This document shows, piece after piece, positions 60,959 through 64,000 of a DNA stretch of 64,000 bases (the first letter of the stretch is position 1; every line of letters starts with the position of its first letter). The notes beneath the pieces were generated by a model. It saw only the letters and a program-made list of their open reading frames with translations, had not been told where the DNA came from and did not search any database. The stretch is from Nitrospinota bacterium (GTDB taxonomy: Bacteria > Nitrospinota_A > UBA7883 > JACRLM01), in the NCBI GenBank assembly GCA_016208975.1, contig JACQXA010000003.1:113455-177454 (forward strand). Direction: 5' to 3'. A program made the position numbers and the translations under genes.

Positions 60959-61783
60959 CTACTTGCGCCGTTTGACTATCTGTTTGTCGGATGCGTTCTT
61001 CTTCTTGCGGGTCTTGGCGCCCTTGGTGGGCTTGCCCCACGGGGTAACGGGGTGCCTGCCGCCGGACGTTCTGCCCTCGCCGCCGCCATGCGGATGGTCG
61101 ATGGGGTTCATGGCCACGCCGCGAACCTTGGGGCGTTTGCCCAGCCAGCGGTTTCTGCCCGCCTTGCCTATTGATATGCCTTCCCGCATGGAGTTGCCCA
61201 CGGCCCCAAGGGTGGCTTTGCAAATCACGGGAACCAGCCTCACCTCGCCGGATTTCAGGCGGATGAGGGCTTTATCCCCCTCCTTGGCCATCAACTGGGC
61301 GGAAGCGCCGGCGGCCCGCATCATCTGCGCGCCACGGCCCGGTGTCATTTCTATGCAGTGGATCTGCGCGCCGAGGGGAATGTTCTTCAGCGGCATGGCG
61401 TTACCGGTCTTTATGTCGGCCCCTTCGCCGGACATAACCTGGTCGCCCGCTTTCAAGCCCTCCGGAGCCACGATGTAGCGTTTCTCGCCATCAGCGTAGC
61501 TCAACAGGGCGATATTAGCGGTGCGGTTCGGATCGTATTCAATGGCCTCCACTTTGGCCGGAATGCCGTCTTTGTCCCGTTTGAAATCCACAACGCGCAA
61601 AAGCCTTTTGTGGCCGCCTCCGCGCCTGCGCACTGTAACGCGGCCCAGGTTGTTCCTGCCGGATATCTTGGTGGTCGGTTTTGTGAGCGACTTTTCCGGC
61701 CTGCTTTTGGTTATCTCGGAGCTGTCCAGCGTAACGCGGGTGCGGCTACCGGGCGAGGTGGGCGCAAATTTCTTGAGAGCCAT
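60959..61783 (-). CDS. rplB: 50S ribosomal protein L2
   Basis: A 274-residue protein. [41 protein letters not shown], and the peptidyl-transferase-near motif [23 protein letters not shown] with the conserved His are all present. Normal length. It lies 18 bases before rpsS. Confidence 0.98.
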   Translation of the reverse strand: MALKKFAPTSPGSRTRVTLDSSEITKSRPEKSLTKPTTKISGRNNLGRVTVRRRGGGHKRLLRVVDFKRDKDGIPAKVEAIEYDPNRTANIALLSYADGEKRYIVAPEGLKAGDQVMSGEGADIKTGNAMPLKNIPLGAQIHCIEMTPGRGAQMMRAAGASAQLMAKEGDKALIRLKSGEVRLVPVICKATLGAVGNSMREGISIGKAGRNRWLGKRPKVRGVAMNPIDHPHGGGEGRTSGGRHPVTPWGKPTKGAKTRKKKNASDKQIVKRRK

Positions 61784-61798
61784 GTTAAAACCTGTTCC

Positions 61799-62092
61799 TT
61801 ATACCTGTTCGAAAACTTCTATGGTCTGGCCTTCTTTCACGGTGACGATGGCCTTTTTCCAGTCGGGCCGTTTGCCGGAGAACCGGCCCAGCCGTTTCAC
61901 CTTGCCCTTGACGTTTACTATGTTCACTTTGTCCACCTTTACCTTGAACACTTCTTCAACGGCTTTTTTCACCTGGCCCTTGGTGGCGGCGGGGGCTACC
62001 GAGAACGTTATCTTGTTCTGATGATCCTTGGCGTCGCCGGCCTTTTCGGTGATGATCGGGCGGCGGATCAGATCATACGCGCTTGTAGTCAT
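61799..62092 (-). CDS. rplW: 50S ribosomal protein L23
   Basis: A 97-residue protein; LIRRPIITEKA is the usual N-terminus, KKAVEEVFKVKVDKVNIVNVKGKVKR the core. Start overlaps the rplD stop by four bases. Confidence 0.97.
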   Translation of the reverse strand: MTTSAYDLIRRPIITEKAGDAKDHQNKITFSVAPAATKGQVKKAVEEVFKVKVDKVNIVNVKGKVKRLGRFSGKRPDWKKAIVTVKEGQTIEVFEQV

Positions 62093-62712
62093 TTTCCAAG
62101 GCTCTCCTGAATCACGCCCAAAGCCTCCTTGGTTATAAGGAGATTGTTGGCGTTGAGCACGTCATAAACATTCAGCCCCTGCGCGGACATAAGCTTCACG
62201 CGGGGAATATTCCTGAAACCCAAACCTGTATTGGGCTCTATTTTATCCACAACCACCAGGGTCTTGCCGGACAAACCCAGGTTATTAAGGGCCAAGGCGG
62301 CCAGCTTAGTCTTGGGCTCCGCCAGCGCAACGGAATCCACCACCACCACGGCGTTTTCTTTCACCTTGGAGGACAGGGCGGAAATCAGCGCGCCGCGCCG
62401 CACTTTCTTGGGGATGGAATAGCTGTAGTCCCTCGGCCTGGGGCCGAAGGTTATGGAGCCGCCACGCCACAGGGAGGAACGGATGGAGCCAGCCCTTGCC
62501 CGGCCGGTGCCCTTCTGTTTCCAGGGTTTCCTGCCGCCGCCGCTCACTTCGCTACGAACCTTGGTATTATGGGTTCCAGCCCGGCGTTTGGCCAACTGCC
62601 ACAGCACAACCTCGTGAATGAGGCCTTCCTTCACCTCGGCTTCGAAAACCGACGGGGAAAGCTCCGCCTCTCCAACTTTTTTCTTGCTCAGGTCTAACAC
62701 ATCAACCAACAT
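62089..62712 (-). CDS. rplD: 50S ribosomal protein L4
   Basis: A 207-residue protein. The extended loop segment RAGTHNTKVRSEVSGGGRKPWKQKGTGRARAGSIRSSLWRGGSITFGPRPRDYSY is diagnostic. In many bacteria L4 represses the S10 operon; no leader for that is visible in this window. It follows rplC by three bases. Confidence 0.98.
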   Translation of the reverse strand: MLVDVLDLSKKKVGEAELSPSVFEAEVKEGLIHEVVLWQLAKRRAGTHNTKVRSEVSGGGRKPWKQKGTGRARAGSIRSSLWRGGSITFGPRPRDYSYSIPKKVRRGALISALSSKVKENAVVVVDSVALAEPKTKLAALALNNLGLSGKTLVVVDKIEPNTGLGFRNIPRVKLMSAQGLNVYDVLNANNLLITKEALGVIQESLGK

Positions 62713-62715
62713 GGT

Positions 62716-63432
62716 TTATTTCCCGCTCTTCTTCTTGGAAGCCTTCAGCGGGTTCACAAACCTCGCCTCGGCCGCCTTGTGCACTTTCTTCTCTTTTCTT
62801 ACACTAGCCGCCACCGACACCAAGTCTCCTGTGGCGCCAGGCACCGAGCCTTTAACCAGCACCAGGTTCTGCTCGGGGAATATCCTGACCAGCTCCATAT
62901 TCAGGGTGGTCACCCGTTCGGCGCCCATATGACCGGGCATTTTCTTGCCGGGGGTAACCCTTCCTGGAAACTCTCTCATGCCCACCGAGCCTACGTGCCT
63001 GAAATACTCGTGGGTGCCACGGCTGGCCGGCTGGCCCTTGAACCCATACCGTTTCACGACGCCCTGGAAACCTTTACCCTTGCTCACCCCGGTGATGGAT
63101 ACGAAATGGGCGCCCTCCAGCACTTGTGCGGTTATGGTGTCTCCGGGTTTGTACGTGGCGGAGCCTTCGCTCAACCGGAACTCCCGCAAAAACCTGTGGG
63201 GTTTCACGCTCGCCTTTGCGAAGTGCCCACGGGCCGGTTTGGCCACTTTCCTCGGGTCTTTCTTTTCCAGCGGCTCAAAACCTATCTGCACCGCCGAATA
63301 ACCGTCTTTCTCAGGGGTTTTAACCTGCACAACCGGGCACGGCCCCAGCTCCAGCACCGTAACCGGCACCGCGTCGCCGTTCTCGGCGAACACCTGGGTC
63401 ATCCCCACTTTCCTGCCTATAAGTCCTTTCAT
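62716..63432 (-). CDS. rplC: 50S ribosomal protein L3
   Basis: A 238-residue protein: [28 protein letters not shown], then [31 protein letters not shown] and [22 protein letters not shown]. The C-terminus has a lysine-rich tail longer than in E. coli L3. Confidence 0.98.
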   Translation of the reverse strand: MKGLIGRKVGMTQVFAENGDAVPVTVLELGPCPVVQVKTPEKDGYSAVQIGFEPLEKKDPRKVAKPARGHFAKASVKPHRFLREFRLSEGSATYKPGDTITAQVLEGAHFVSITGVSKGKGFQGVVKRYGFKGQPASRGTHEYFRHVGSVGMREFPGRVTPGKKMPGHMGAERVTTLNMELVRIFPEQNLVLVKGSVPGATGDLVSVAASVRKEKKVHKAAEARFVNPLKASKKKSGK

Positions 63433-63450
63433 TGTCCTAGCGCTCCCGGC

Positions 63451-63771
63451 CTACAGCTTTATCTCGATGTCCACGCCAGCCGAAAGGTCCAGCTTCATCA
63501 GGGCGTCCACCGTGTTGGGCGAAGGCTCCACGATGTCGATAATGCGCTTATGTGTGCGCATCTCGAACTGCTCGCGGGACTTCTTGTCCACATGCGGAGA
63601 CCGCAGAACCGTCCATCGGTTGCGGCTTGTCGGCATGGGTATGGGGCCGATAACGCGCGCGCCGGAGCGGCGCACGGTCTCGACTATTTCTTTCACGCTC
63701 TGGTCGAGCACCCTGTGGTCGTAAGCCTTCAACCTGATCCTGATTTTCTGGCCAGCGGATAACGTAGTCAT
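63451..63771 (-). CDS. rpsJ: 30S ribosomal protein S10
   Basis: A 106-residue protein: [72 protein letters not shown]. Standard S10, directly after tuf. Confidence 0.98.
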   Translation of the reverse strand: MTTLSAGQKIRIRLKAYDHRVLDQSVKEIVETVRRSGARVIGPIPMPTSRNRWTVLRSPHVDKKSREQFEMRTHKRIIDIVEPSPNTVDALMKLDLSAGVDIEIKL

Positions 63772-63789
63772 TTCCTTTAAATCCTATTC

Positions 63790-64000
63790 TTACTCCGAAA
63801 TCTCGGTGATAACGCCCGCGCCCACGGTCCTGCCGCCCTCGCGGATGGCGAACCGGAGCTCCTTCTCCATCGCTATGGGGGTGATCAGCTCCACCGCCAG
63901 CGTAACGTTGTCTCCGGGCATCACCATCTCTACGCCTTCAGGCAACGTGGCGACACCTGTCACGTCCGTCGTCCTGAAATAAAACTGCGGCCGGTATCCG
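63790..64000 (-). CDS. tuf: Elongation factor Tu, C-terminal part (5' end outside window)
   Basis: The last 70 codons of EF-Tu: [16 protein letters not shown]..., [43 protein letters not shown], ending ISE. This is domain 3, which contacts tRNA. The gene continues past the right edge. It precedes rpsJ by 18 bases, the common str-S10 junction. Confidence 0.97.
   Translation of the reverse strand, partial: GYRPQFYFRTTDVTGVATLPEGVEMVMPGDNVTLAVELITPIAMEKELRFAIREGGRTVGAGVITEISE

Overview
The window (about 58-60% GC by eye) comes from a Gram-negative bacterium. Lipoprotein signals, DsbD-type periplasmic thiol chemistry, a periplasmic BcsB and a cbb3 oxidase all point that way. No rRNA or tRNA gene was found, so taxonomy stays open. 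The gene set (serA-hisZ-purA, a TatD/radical SAM fusion, cbb3 oxidase, bcsABZ, hyp genes) resembles deltaproteobacterial or Nitrospinota-like lineages; that is inference only. Gene density is high, many starts overlap the previous stop, and nearly all genes are housekeeping or respiratory.

Layout. 1-7.9 kb: end of an acidic protein, an RDD membrane protein with a terminator, then a plus-strand run of a serine/alanine-glyoxylate aminotransferase, serA, hisZ, purA and a TatD-radical SAM fusion. 7.9-9.2 kb: a higBA toxin-antitoxin pair and apt. 9.2-13.9 kb: dsbD, a short intergenic repeat block, glutamate dehydrogenase and a LuxR-type regulator. 14-20.9 kb: a fibronectin-type lipoprotein, an alkyltransferase, an htrA-pncA-pncB operon (protease plus NAD salvage) and mtgA. 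20.9-27.6 kb: a PAS histidine kinase, an RlmI-like methyltransferase, a beta-CASP nuclease, a second toxin-antitoxin pair, a lone DsbD alpha domain, a 56-residue PCP_red-like protein and moaA.

27.7-29.1 kb is the only clear mobile DNA: an IS3-family element with a programmed frameshift, inserted into an older hairpin MITE that is itself bounded by a TATATT duplication. 29.1-35.1 kb holds a compact cellulose operon (bcsA-bcsB-bcsZ, no bcsC). 35.4-38 kb is the molybdate transporter modABC. 38.5-48 kb is a complete cbb3 oxidase locus: ccoNOQP, a 38-residue membrane protein, a terminator, then the assembly genes ccoG-ccoH-ccoI-ccoS, and facing them a SafE-type membrane protein with an unusual C-terminal domain.

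48-52.4 kb: ileS (with an atypical HIGH motif) and a LipM-like octanoyltransferase. 52.4-59.6 kb: pepA directly followed by hypA-hypB-hypF-hypC-hypD-hypE, the full [NiFe]-hydrogenase cofactor pathway, without hydrogenase structural genes in view. 59.9-60.5 kb: a small lipoprotein. 60.6-64 kb, minus strand: tuf (partial), rpsJ, rplC, rplD, rplW, rplB, rpsS, ending at a strong terminator where rplV would normally follow.

Together the genes describe a microaerobic or facultative respirer with a high-affinity oxidase, molybdoenzyme and hydrogenase capacity, and cellulose production. I found no CRISPR array, prophage or large defence island. The most unusual items are the nested IS-in-MITE, the split S10 operon, the SafE fusion, the PCP_red/DsbD-alpha pair, the small protein inside the cco locus, and two genes that look leaderless.
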